From Sanghuangporus weigelae (taxonomy: Eukaryota; Basidiomycota; Agaricomycetes; Hymenochaetales; Hymenochaetaceae): DNA of 64,000 nt. Shown here one piece after another: positions 43,082-54,139 of this stretch. The stretch's first letter is position 1, and the number at the start of each line of letters is the position of its first letter. The notes below the pieces were generated by a model that was given only the letters and a program-made list of their open reading frames with translations, did no database searches and was not told where the DNA came from. The stretch is from NCBI GenBank assembly GCA_033182465.1, contig CP137319.1, positions 3,658,001 to 3,722,000 of the forward strand, written 5' to 3'. The translations under genes were made by a program, and so were the position numbers.

Positions 43082-45178
43082 AGAGCCAAATTGCACAGTC
43101 AGATGGGCTATGGTCAGTTGTGATCCTTATTCTAATTGGCCGTCTGTGACGCATCTCCACTGACGTCTCTCATTAGTTGCTGGTGGCTGAATGAGTCGAT
43201 GCTTTGCCGAGGTATGCCCAACACCGAGTAGCTCCTGCGAGCTTTACTCGAAGTTGTATTGTACCTTTTTCGCTTTCAGAGGTATATATTGTAGAATAAC
43301 TTTGCACTCGAGAGTTAGTTCTTTCTTTGAGGAATGGTTGTACAAGAGGGATAATGCCGAAGCATCTCTGTACACCTGTTTGGTCACAGAATAATTCTAT
43401 GCGTCGTGCTCTACAACGTTAATAAGAACGTTCTCGTTGGCTGGAATCATCCTCTCGATTGCATGAGAACTAGTAATGGCCAGAACCATCAAGCCTATGT
43501 GTGAATCGGAAGTGTTTTGGCGGGATTCTATTTCTTCATGAAGAGCTAAGATCCAATATGCCCCGACGAAGCTAGGCGTATTGCAGAAGGAAAGATAATT
43601 TGGAATTGAACAACGCGGGAAAGGGAAGCACATTGACCCGAAGCACAGTTTCCTCGGATCCCATATGGCAGAAAGCGTGAAGCAAGACTGAAAGAAAGAT
43701 TACCAGCGTCAAATGCTTCAAAGAATAGTATCCATGTCTGTTTCGCAGATAGATGCGCAGATAAGCAAATGCGAAACAAGATAGGGGAGGGGCGCCTCTA
43801 GAATTACGATTTGTGTAGGTCAGGGATAGATCGCTTCATTGACACCTTACATTGATTACGATGGGTAACTGAAAACCGAGAGATAAATGAGACAGCCATT
43901 CATATCGCAAGATAGAATCGCTTAGGGTAGGGCCAAAAGCGGCCTTTCAAGGCACCATATCGTCGTCTTGAACGGTCGAGAGAGGAGATCCAGAAGGACA
44001 ATGCTGTACGGGCACCTCCTGCTTCCAAAGCCGGCATTTTTGTCGCCATTGCAGCATCGCATTTTAAGAAATAGGCTTTGCACTTTTCATGGGCGATGCC
44101 AATGGTCGTCGTTGTTCTTTCTGACAAACGTGAACTTCGGGTCTCGTTCCGGGAATGACAATGCAAGAATTACCATGTTTTGGACTTGGAAGTTAACTTC
44201 CCAATTGAAACTGCCTGGGTTCCTTTCATTGCCGCTGAGAAGATCTTTGAACATCCCGCAACCTTGGAACTCATGTCCAGGTGTCGACGATGATTGCGTG
44301 ACGCCATTACTTGTCCCGATTTCCGCCAGCATCGGATGCATTGCGCCACAGGGTCTTTTCTCCTTTCTCTGATAGACGCCAAGGCCAAAGGCAACAAGAT
44401 AAACGGTTTCCACCATCTGCCCCATTCAGCGCTCTCATAAAGTTTCTAGATGGAGTTCAGTTCATGGCAAGCACTTTAAGCCTAGCCAAGCTTAAATGTT
44501 CCCGAAGAGGTGAAGGCTTCATAATGGCATAAGACTTCCAAAAGCATAGGACGGCCATAAATTGCCAAAAGCACTACAAAACTGACATCATGAAGGACAA
44601 TGCGTTCTGGGGACGGCTCCGAAAAATGAGTTGCCATACAGTAGTATTGCTCTCACGACGTGACTTGTAATGATACAATACCGAATGAGATATATCGACG
44701 TGGGGCCATCCGTATACGTTTTATACGCGCCCATTGATTGACAGCGTCTCTTTCGTGTTCTGCAGATACATTAGACTCGACTAGGCTGCATTCGTCTGCG
44801 CAATATAGCTGGTTTCCTGTAGCGATGAGTATACGAGCGTATGACGAAGCGTTTAGATCTTCAGACTCAGGCTGCTCAAACCACGTGTTGTGAGATCACA
44901 TGTGAGATCGGCAAATCTGAGCTTGAACAACCGAACTTCGAAGAAACGTGTAATCAGATACTTTCTCGGATGCTCGATCACAAGTGACAATTTAGTTTGC
45001 TTTGGTTGAGAACTTCAACTTTCTACCAAGGTTCAAATTGATTATGACTTGTGTGTTTCTTTTTCTGTCTCCTTCATGACGTTCCTACAAGCTCCGATAT
45101 ATTTTCCCAACACAAGGTTGAAAGTGATGCAAATAGATCCATCTACATGAGTGCGATGGCGAGTTATTCATGAGCCAA
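43082..45178. other. Unresolved region
   Basis: The longest minus-strand frame is 44087-44425 (MGQMVETVYLVAFGLG..., with FNWEVNFQVQNMVILALSF), which could be an exon of an unknown protein; plus frames over the same DNA are also open. The frames at 43397-43779 look like chance. 44430-45178 appears empty. Confidence 0.25.
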
Positions 45179-45535
45179 CTACAAGTTGATGATTTGATCA
45201 AGATCAATGTCCTGATCATTGTAGAAGACTCGACTGTTGGAAAGGTCAAATTTATTTGGTTGGATAACAAATTTCGTAATGCACCTGAAATTCACCGATC
45301 TTCTGCCACTTGTCAATATGAAATTGATTGGAACGTTCGTCTTCAAATTCCTGGCTGTCGTGAAATTCTCCGGAAGGACAAAATCTTCGGACATGCTTCG
45401 AAGTTCCGCATCGAAAATTTGCATGCGGATTCTGTTAGTTCCAAGATTCCGGAATCGAATGGACGCAGTTGGATCGATCTGGCTATCGATAAGACTGTCC
45501 TGGACTGCATCTGTGGATACATGAGCCTGATGTTG
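45179..45535 (-). CDS. Divergent copy of the small beta domain
   Basis: Minus-strand reading: DPTASIRFRNLGTNRIRMQI, FDAELRSMSEDFVLPENF, LKTNVPINFILTSGRR and VNFR, an intron of about 65 bases, then SRVFYNDQDIDLDQIINL with a stop at 45179. The motif order (xxFxNxG, FD, PIN, GR, NF, D-hydrophobic-D-x-x-I) equals the C-terminal domain of the vWA proteins, including the position of the last intron. The start is not placed. It may be a third stand-alone member or a degraded fragment. Confidence 0.5.
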   Translation of the reverse strand, partial: QHQAHVSTDAVQDSLIDSQIDPTASIRFRNLGTNRIRMQIFDAELRSMSEDFVLPENFTTARNLKTNVPINFILTSGRRSVNFRCITKFVIQPNKFDLSNSRVFYNDQDIDLDQIINL

Positions 45536-45670
45536 TGAAACGGCCTAGAATAATAGCAAGTCTTTAGCATGACTTGATGAATATAGTATTCCTTCGTTAC
45601 CATGTGTGTTTCACTCTGCTCACCCTCTTTCCCAGACGGCAGACTCAACACATCATTTTCGGTCGTGTTA

Positions 45671-46868
45671 TCACCTTGTGATGAATATAGTCTCGTAGTT
45701 ATACAAGAAAGCAAAGTATTCGGATAGTAGCATACCAGCGATCGCTACGTTGTCTTCCAGCCAGACCGATATTTCTACAATGTCCACACGGTCCTCAGGA
45801 TTTTTCTTCCAGCACATCTGGCATATTTCCCAGAGGCTCTCTCTTGTCCGTGAGGTGGTAGGAAGCATGGATGGATTCGGAAGAGAAGGTCGATCAAGTC
45901 TTGATATTGCCAACGGGACGGCTAAAGGATGTACATTTGCAAACGGCCTTTGTCTTGCAAGTAATTCCTTGAAATTTGTCATAAGAACTAGACCTAGAAA
46001 GCCTCATTTGATTCCTTACAAACACAGTCATACCAAAAGCCCATACATCAGTCTTCTTTGAGTGTTTTGAGTCCGGAATATTGAAGAACTCGGGCGCCAT
46101 GTATCGATCCGTGCCCTTAATCGTTGTGCTTATTTTTGCGTACGTCCGGCTCGCGGTAATCATACGTGAAAATCCAAAATCACAAAGAAGCGCGTCCCCA
46201 GATCTTGAAATGAGAACATTGTCCTGTGCGGAACAAAATCGTCAAAGGGAAGAGAGCGAAAAGGTCTTTGACTTACAGATTTAATGTCCGAATGCACTAC
46301 GCCATTTTCGTGAAGGTAAGCGAGGCCATGCGCTACATCAGTAATCTAAATGCATGATGAGCAGACGCAAACCGACAGAAATGAGTCTTACAATATGCAT
46401 CAAGTCGCAATTCGGGTTCGATATGACAAAGTCCCAAGCTGATCCATTCTCCATCCACTCGGAGACCAGAAGCGGATACTTCGTCTTTTGCTCAAAAGCA
46501 TAACCAAGTAAAGGCAGTATATTGTTGTGCCTCAGCTTTGCCCACACATAGATTTCTTTTTCGAAAAGCTGACACGAGTCACCAAACAATGACTGCTGAT
46601 AAACGAGGGTAATACGTACCGCTTTGATATCTTCTTTCATATAGAATCTCATCCTTTTGATTGCGACAGTGGTCTCGCTCTGCCTGTCATGTTTATAATG
46701 TGCTCTACAAATGTCCCCGTACGCCCCGTTTGCAATAACTTGGCTTTCCTCGAAAACAACGCGACCCGTAAGATCAAGGTGCTTAAGCTCTTCAAGAATG
46801 TTAGGAATAACGTAACCCAGAGGACTCGAATGTGTCGACGAATCCTCCTCGACAGAACTCGGGTCCAT
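45671..46868 (-). CDS. Protein kinase (tyrosine-kinase-like type)
   Basis: ATG at 46868 (MDPSSVEEDSSTHSS). All catalytic landmarks are seen: glycine loop IANGAYGDICRA, VAIKRMR with the lysine, NILPLLGYAF, EWMENGSAWDF, catalytic loop VVHSDIKS (near 46290), DNVLIS, CDFGFS for DFG, GTDRYMAPEFF for APE, and KTDVWAFGMT. The C-lobe ends with WKKNPEDRVDIVEI and a hydrophobic tail finishing at 45671. At least five exons. HSD replaces the more usual HGD or HRD at the catalytic Asp. Basidiomycetes have many such small Ser/Thr kinases of the tyrosine-kinase-like group; the target is unknown. Confidence 0.85.
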
Positions 46869-48008
46869 GTGTGGTGATAGTTTGAAATTTAGAATGTAGA
46901 CGAAAGTCAAAGGGCACAAAAGGGGAAAGGGATGAGTAAGGTGGGGCCTTACGCACAAAGCATGGACTGAACCAATACACGCAAGAATAGACTCAGACTC
47001 GCTCAGATCCGAACGGTCTTTCACAGTGGCATGTGATCTAAGATGAAAGCAGAATTTAGATCCCTTTTGAATGAGCAAATTTTCGTGATCAGGTTGCTAA
47101 TACACAGTTTTGTCTGTGTCTGTGCGGATATCTCCTACGTCACGACTCAACTGTCTGATAATGAATCTCGAGGATTGCTTTCAGATGTGGTAGGATACTA
47201 TGGCTCAAAAATAATTTGCTTGCTCCGGCGCAACGCACTGCTCTATTTTCAAAGCATACAGCTTGATTCGAGACCCGTCAAGCTCTTACATCGGATGCGC
47301 CCTGAACCCACTTACAAGTATTTCGTTCGAGCTTCAACTTGGCATGGACAACGAGTAATACGGGACTTTTGCGCAAGTCTAAGCGGAAATAAAATTGCTA
47401 AAGCGAGCGGAGACGAGCCAGAGGCTGGAATCGTCTTCGTCAGATTCACTTGAAACAGAGATATGCTGTCGGACTCACATTTCTATCCGCATCTCCGAGG
47501 AGGATCGCACTAGTCCAGTACGACCACATTGGAAATTTACACGGTGACATCGTCTGTAAGACGAAAGGTATGTGTAGTCCCTAGTTTATAATGTCCGTCT
47601 TGAGCCCCGAACTCACATTGACATTACCAATAGACAAGACCTTGCGGTTCTCTTACGCTATGAACACGTCCGGAAACGGATGTACTCCGTACAGGTTGAG
47701 CCCAAGCTAGACGCTAGTCATGCGTGCGCGCGATACGAGTTTTTTGAAGCCCTATATGGTCGACGCTTCGTCACGCAGAGGATCAAGGTCAATATGTCTA
47801 TGACCATGCACTGGGTGAGTACGGTAAGGATAGCACATCGCATTCGATCGTAGTGGAGCCCTAGACTCGGTAGTACTGCGGCTTGCCAAGAGAGATGCTC
47901 ACGACAGAAATCGACTCGTATCCTAGTTTAGTCGTCCAATGAGCGACGAGCCAATCACGCCGATCCTGTCGATCTTTCCAGGATGCGTTATGTACGGTAC
48001 ATGTAGCC
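46869..48008. other. Region with unassigned exon-like segments
   Basis: Plus-strand segments at 47506-47567 (RIALVQYDHIGNLHGDI) and from 47634 are separated by a good 66-base intron. The second segment is open in two frames and the protein is not recognised. The frame 47043-47453 may belong to it or be chance. Confidence 0.25.
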
Positions 48009-48539
48009 ATCGACGCCATCCTCCGACGCGGCGAGCCTTCGAGCTGGAATACCTTCCTAACATCCCCGTGTCTCTTCCTTGCACAAACAATATATGAACT
48101 TGTGCAGAAACAGTCGCGGTCAAGTCCGACACGAAATCAAGTCCGCGTCGTCTGCATATCGGACACCCACAAGCAGCACGAATCAGTTGCACCGTTGCCC
48201 GGCGGCGACCTCCTTATCCCTGCAGGTGACCTGACGCAGCCCGGGCGCTTGCAAGAAATAGAAGATGTGTTGAGATGGCTGAGCGATCAGCCGCATAGAC
48301 ACAAGCTCTTCATTGCGGGAAACCATGATGCAGTCCTCGCCAATCGAGGCGTTGTCACGCACATAGGAACGACCTATCCGGATCTGGAGTACCTTCAGGA
48401 CAGCGAAGTAGATATGTCGATCAACGGACGCGTATTGAACATATACGGGAGTCCTCAATCTCCTCGATACGGCTCGTGGCGCTTCCGTGCATCATCGAAA
48501 CAGTGGGCTGCAATACGTCTGTGCTTCAAGTTCAGCTAG
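48009..48539 (+). pseudogene. Metallophosphoesterase, truncated duplicate
   Basis: A copy of the gene at 31845. The start codon is ATC (48009-48011) instead of ATG. SDTHKQH and GNHDA are kept, but HAGD has become PAGD, which removes a metal-binding His. After SPRYGSWRF a 24-base deletion and then a change of sequence after KQWAAI remove the THG and GHIH motifs. The remaining frame could start at an internal Met at 48102, but no active enzyme could result. Confidence 0.85.
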
Positions 48540-48865
48540 ACTGCCTTAACCTCGTTGATCCTTCTCGGGACGACTCGAGCGGTCCGAATAATGAGTGCCC
48601 TTATCTCACCCAAGTGACTAATAACGCGGAAATTATGAACCACCGGGAACTCATGTACGCTCACGGCATTCCGATGCTTCTATACATGTATTTTTTTATC
48701 CGTCACATCTAGTGCTCTATCCAGACCGTGGCTGCATGGCAAAAGTAACCCATAGCCTAAATCCTACTACTGTCTTATTACCGCACGTAAGATAAGCGCA
48801 TTCTTCTGTCCCTACGACGCCTCTTCAACAAAGTCTTCTTTTGTGCCAACCATACAGGTTCAGCT

Positions 48866-50474
48866 ATGGGCGAGGGTACAGAGAGCGATGTCAAATTGTT
48901 AGTCTCTTCTACGTGAATTGTGCTACCGGGATTTCTTATCAACTTTGCCTTTCAGGGATCTCCTTATCATCCTAGATGTCACGGCGAGCATGGGCAGCTA
49001 CATCGAAAGTGCAAAAAACAATATAATCGAGATTTGCAGCATGCTACGCGCATCTGGACGACTTAAGGAAGGGGATGGCCTCCGTGTTAGTCTGCTCGCG
49101 TATCGTGACTATCCAGCAGGGGACAAGTATTCCGTGCTCATTCCGCACCCGTTTACCGAGGACTTGAAAGTCATGAAGGGATATCTCACACCTTTGAAAG
49201 CAGAGGGAGGACATGACTATCCGGAGGCGTTCGGCACAGCACTCGAATACGCTTATGATGAAATTGACGATTGGAGAGACGAAGCTCTGAAGGTGATAAT
49301 TGTGATCACAGACGCTGCTCCTCATGGGATAAATGAGAAGGGCGATAGTTTTCCTGATGGAGGACCTCCTGGTGAGCCTTGCGATTGTTCGACCTGTTGG
49401 TCCCTAATAGACCTGCTGTCTAGGCATGAATGTCCGCGACCCTCTTGAACTTGCAAAAGTTATGGCAGATATGGATTTCTCAATTGTACGTGTTATGCTG
49501 TCAGAGACCATCCCTAAATTTAACAATATCGCGTAGTTCGTGTTAGCTTGCGAACCTACCCTTGGAAAGACTACAGTAGGTTCATAAAGTCTTCGTAATA
49601 CACCTCGTTTGTTAAGCCTTCCCAGGAATATGCGATAGACTTCTACAAAGCTATAACGACCTTGACTCTGTAAGAACACTTCACGAAAACTCTGACTTCG
49701 TCATGTAATTTAGTCATCATGTTTTCAGAGGAACCTACTGCTCTTTGACGAACAGCAATCTGATTGCTGCTGTCATCATCGGCCTCGTACTAGAGAGACT
49801 TGATCTCAAGAGGCTGAGCCTCCAGTACAGGGAAGAAATATGGAGACGCATCTTTGAGGAAGGCCAATCCCTTGACGAGGTCATTGGAGAAGTTCATAGG
49901 ATGCTTGCCTCTCAAGATGCTCAGGTGACTACTGCGCAAATGGGTAACATGTACAATGATCTTCCCGCTGCGTTGGAGAATTACAAGACATTCCTCAGCA
50001 GCGAGTCGCTTGCTGAAGCAAAGAAGTCACTAAAAAGGGTGGGTCCTTACATTGATTCAAGCATTCTGCTCACAGTATACGTGATTCATCAGGTGTCAGG
50101 AGCTCGTGTCAATTTTGCATCTATGAAAGCAATCAAACAATACGAGCGTACCCAATCTCGAGGACGTACTTTTACCGTATCTGTTTACTTTAAGAACACG
50201 GGATTCAACAACATTGAACTGCGCTTATTCGATGCTGAATCTGGCGACATGAAAGGACAACTCATCGTTCCAAATGGCCATGTCATGATCAGGAGATTTA
50301 GTATCAACATTCCGATTAACTTTGCACTTGTGTGTGGGAGATTTACAAAGAACTTCTCGTTCGTTCTTGTTTTGCCATTCTCCTTAGTTCTATCTTTCCT
50401 AATAGCTTTTCCACAGACGTACTTTCAGTAAGGATAGCGATATCGATGTGGAACATATTTTCAGTCAGTCTTGA
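48866..50474 (+). CDS. vWA-domain protein with C-terminal beta domain (copy D)
   Basis: Complete and the best-preserved member. ATG at 48866 (MGEGTESDVKL), an intron, then LLIILDVTASMGSYIES (metal-site motif DxTxSM), LRVSLLAYRDYPAGDKYS, HDYPEAFGTALEYAYDEI and VIIVITDAAPHG. The following short exons match copy C (PLELAKVMADMDF; FVLACEPTLGKTT; YAIDFYKAITTL), then LVLERLDLKRLSLQYREE, MYNDLPAALENY, and after an intron the domain VSVYFKNTGFNNIELRLFD, FSINIPINFALVCGRF, with an end exon DIDVEHIFSQS and a stop at 50472-50474. An alternative reading runs through the last intron to 50431. About 430 aa; role unknown. Pseudogene copy A is its closest relative. Confidence 0.82.
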
Positions 50475-51412
50475 GTAGGTTGGTCGACCAAGCACCAGCT
50501 CTGTAACCAACGTCGGGATAGGGAATGCAATCGACGTAATCATCAGATATCTTGTCTGCTTGGTCTGGATCTGTATGTACGAGATGATTAACCCAAACTT
50601 TATGTTAGACTGTGTATATTGCAAGGTACGCCGAACTGCCTGCCTAAGCGTCTTATTACCGGTTGCTCTTGAGGTGGTTCGTGCACGTTGTCCACTTTAA
50701 CTCCGGGATCAACTTGAAATGCGCGGGTTTTTATGCCTCGCTCAAATTCACTGGAGGAGATTGATCATCATTCCATCTGTATTTGCACTAAGAAGTATAC
50801 TCAAACTGTGATAAGGAGCGCGCTGAAAACACAAGGCTAACACTTTGTGAGTCATTATTCCAGGCATTGGCAATAAGACGCCCACGCCCGCTGCTTCCAC
50901 TTCGTTCAGGGATCTCACCGGGTAGCTGGAGTCTTCCTGGAGTGCTCCACCACGGCACTTTGCTTTTGACTAACTTCCGTTACGATTTCGCTTCCTTTGG
51001 GTCTCGATTCGTAAATTTTCCGCCCACGAGAATGCGTATCTCAGATTCTCAGAAAAAGAATTGAATGGGTATTAGCGCTGGAACTCCTAACTCGGATCTG
51101 TAAAGCACCCGAAGAACGGTAAATCTCCGCCATAGTCGCAAAATCGCATGAGACCGGACAGCTTCACAATAAGTCCAAAATGTGCTACTTTATCCGGCTT
51201 GGTTCTCTTTACTCTTAAAGCACCCCCAACCTCCTCTGCGACTCACTGTTCGTATAACTCTCCACCATCGACAGGTCACACATTGTGCACTTTATCTCTA
51301 AGTCCCTGAAGTCCATTCAGAAATTGTTGAGGACATCAGAACTTTCTGACATATGATTTCGGGAGAAGTTCATTTCCGTCGAGGTTGATTTCATTGAACG
51401 CTAGATACAAGG
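50475..51412 (-). pseudogene. Module M copy in the second block
   Basis: It matches 35909-36360 and parts of the 39.5-40.2 kb module. Minus-strand pieces: AFNEINLDGNELLPKSY near 51400, a segment near 51050-50900 matching the 39.6 kb DNA, and FQVDPGVKVDNVHEPPQEQP near 50700, which is open for about 55 codons and ends at a stop near 50600. No complete frame. Confidence 0.35.
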
Positions 51413-51535
51413 TATGTCGGATTTTCGAAATCGTGCCTATGAGTCATGTAGTGATCTTCCCATCAGTGCTTTCGTAGCGAACATGATCGCTTTGCTCGCA
51501 ATATCGACATTCCTGATTGGCTCTGTCGATGCATC

Positions 51536-51862
51536 CTACAGGACAGGGTTGGTCACCTCAGATACTTTGTCTGTCCTTAGAATGCTCGATACGCTAGTCA
51601 TAATAAAATTCCCGGACCTTGACCACGTCTCCAGAAAAGTCATCATAGAGCCAAGGAAAGTAGAAAGCTCTGCCAACATTACGTTTCGGTTGGTCGTAGC
51701 TGTGTACATTTCAACAGCTTTTACGATGCTCATCAAATGTAAGTCTTTCGGCCTAACATCATCCTCGGCAGACACGTATAAATTCACAACTACTCCTTCT
51801 TTGACGGTCTTGGAAAATATCTCGTCGTCAACTCGAAGTGTTATCATGTGCGTTTCTTTCAT
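51536..51862 (-). CDS. Hypothetical protein, 108 codons
   Basis: MITLRVDDEIFSKTVKEGVV and NLYVSAEDDVRPKDLHLM are protein-like in composition, and the frame is clean. The product is not recognised. The plus frame over the same DNA (51414-51866) is also open, so the strand is not certain. Confidence 0.3.
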   Translation of the reverse strand: MKETHMITLRVDDEIFSKTVKEGVVVNLYVSAEDDVRPKDLHLMSIVKAVEMYTATTNRNVMLAELSTFLGSMMTFLETWSRSGNFIMTSVSSILRTDKVSEVTNPVL

Positions 51863-52382
51863 CTAGATCCAATTATAGCAAATAAAAAAGCTGATTCTTG
51901 GGCAATAGCATTCCTAACATTCGTCAAGCTCTGTATCTATATCTTGGCACTTACGCTTACGATTCATGTCGTCGTCTCCAACACGTGTAGGTGTCGAAAT
52001 TATCTTTTTCGAGACCTATGCTGAGGTCGCGGTATTCTAGATACCTGGCGTCAGCTTATATCTTCTGTGTGCAGCTTTTCACCACAACTGTTCCAGGACA
52101 ATCAACAGCATCATTCTCTATCTGGTATATAGATCACGTATTCTCTTTACCTTCGGATAAACTCTGAGTACAGTTGGATAGGAGTAGAAGAAGACCGCGA
52201 CGATGTTAATCATTTTAAAGCATCTCCAAGCGCAGACCCATGCAATACAGGCCACTTAACCGATGAAGATACACTCCAAAACTTCCCGGGTGGCTCAGGT
52301 AGTCGTCAATTACTTCTACCAGACTTCAGTACTAAGCTTGTTATGCAGACAATATATCTGACAGTGACGGAAGGCCAGATAT

Positions 52383-53100
52383 GCATGATACCATGCACCG
52401 GATGGATGCCGGAAATCCAGCTCCAGACAATAGCGTGAATCCAACCGATTCGCAGGGACATAGTGCCGAGAATTCTCTCATAGAAGGGGACAACAAGGGT
52501 AAGTACCCTGTTGCCTAATGGTCATCATTTACTCACAAGCCAAATCGAAAGACATAAAAAGACACTGCGATGAAATGACAGGAGCACACATGCTACTGAA
52601 CAAATCGTCGTTCGATGAAAGCTTCAGCGATAATACCATAAGCGAAGCACGCTCCAAGAAGACTCGCGATGAAGAACACGGAACTCGCAGTTCTTCGAGT
52701 GAACAGTCTCAAGAGAAAAACACACAGTCTCCTCCTGATACGCAGGCCATAGAAGACAACAAGCCTTGCAACTTCGACAAAGTCATTACGAGAACCCGCG
52801 GGGGAGACAATGAAATGGATGGAAAAGCAGATAACAAGCCGATGGATGAACCGGCGGGCAAAAGTCTCGAAGAAAGGAAGGCTACAGCACGCAAGGTCAT
52901 ACGCGACACAATTGCTAATCCAGTGCCTCCGGCAAACGTTCCGTTTCATCCGAACGTCGAAGTTGGAGAGAAACTTATAAGCCCTGAACAGGTTAGTATC
53001 TGAGTCCTTGCGCTACGAACTGATCTGATCATTCGCAAAGACTCGCCGCGTGGTGCTGGATGCGCTGATGATGTATGTCTCCGAGGATAACGTCCGGTAA
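52383..53100 (+). CDS. Short acidic protein, C-terminal motif family (copy 2)
   Basis: A likely first exon from ATG 52383 (MHDTMHRMDAGNPAPDNSV) reaches a donor near 52500. The next exon is very polar, rich in Ser, Glu, Lys and Asp, and ends PPANVPFHPNVEVGEK. An intron (about 52991-53040) leads to TRRVVLDALMM and a stop at 53098-53100. The block and intron match the gene at 40253-40675. No membrane helix is visible in the exons found; an upstream exon carrying one is possible. The polar middle is probably disordered. Function unknown. Confidence 0.5.
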
Positions 53101-53712
53101 TCCCGAATAGAAACGGTGTCAGAAGAATGAACTTGTTCGCAACTAGCTTGCACCACCCGAAGTTAGAATTTAAAATTATATACGCCTTCGTTATTCTGTA
53201 TGGTTTTTAGTAAGGTAAAAACGTGCAAGTTGTTTCGGCTCATTTGATGAAGGATGAGAGAATGTTGAAGATATGTTCAAACTCCGACGGACTCGGAGAT
53301 GATGCCAGGCAAAGAATTTGGCATTAGCGAACGTGTAGTCCCTGATAGGAAGAGACACTGTGCGAGGAGCCCAGATCGTATCGGGTCAATCACACTAAGG
53401 TATCCTGAGCCCTACACAAGGTCGAACTCAATCTCAGAGCCTCAAGCGTCAATCGGAAGTTTCAAGAAAGAGAATATCAGCTTCCAGTATGGAAGGCAGC
53501 GGGAAGTCTGGTCAGAGACTGTTTGAAATTTGCGTGTACTAACCAATTTCTCGGCATATCTTTTCTGTAATTTGATGCTCGAGCCTATCCCACCAAATGT
53601 CGGCCATGCAAGCCTTAGCGGTCTCCCTCGTAATGCCTGGTCACACAATGCGTAGCTGGTCGTTCCAATGCGTTCGTACGATCGATGTGATATAAGGAGA
53701 CAATTGTTGTAG
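53101..53712. other. Intergenic, right edge of the duplicated island
   Basis: Only short overlapping frames; no gene supported. Confidence 0.4.
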
Positions 53713-53844
53713 TCACACCGGGCAAAAACTCATTTCCGAACCGTGAAAATGTTACCCAGAATGGAAAAAGAGCCAATCGGACGAGAGCTCACCCGTTCCG
53801 ATCGAAATTTCTAAGGGCGCGGAATGAGTTTTTGCCCGGTGTGA
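53713..53844. repeat. Short inverted-repeat element (132 bp)
   Basis: Perfect 22-bp arms at 53713-53734 and 53823-53844 (outer bases TCACACCGGG) around a unique 88-base core. A small MITE or a strong cruciform is likely. No target duplication can be defined with confidence. Confidence 0.6.
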
Positions 53845-54139
53845 GTTATTTTGGCGCGGCCTCTTTATGATTGGCTAGCTTACATAAGATATCCGCAGCA
53901 GAGACGCGTCGTTTCGTTGCAGAAGCTCTATTTAAAACTTGGCCACTGCCGTCGTGAAATCGAGTGAACTGTTGAAGGCATACAACAACTCCTGTCCCTG
54001 GATCTCGAAGATGCACATGAGGCCCGAGACAACCGGACGACAAAATCTGCCATTCTCGCCAATACAATACACCATCACATTGTTTTGCCATGAGTAGACA
54101 GGCTCAATCGAACGATGGAAATACATTCACTCCGGCTTC

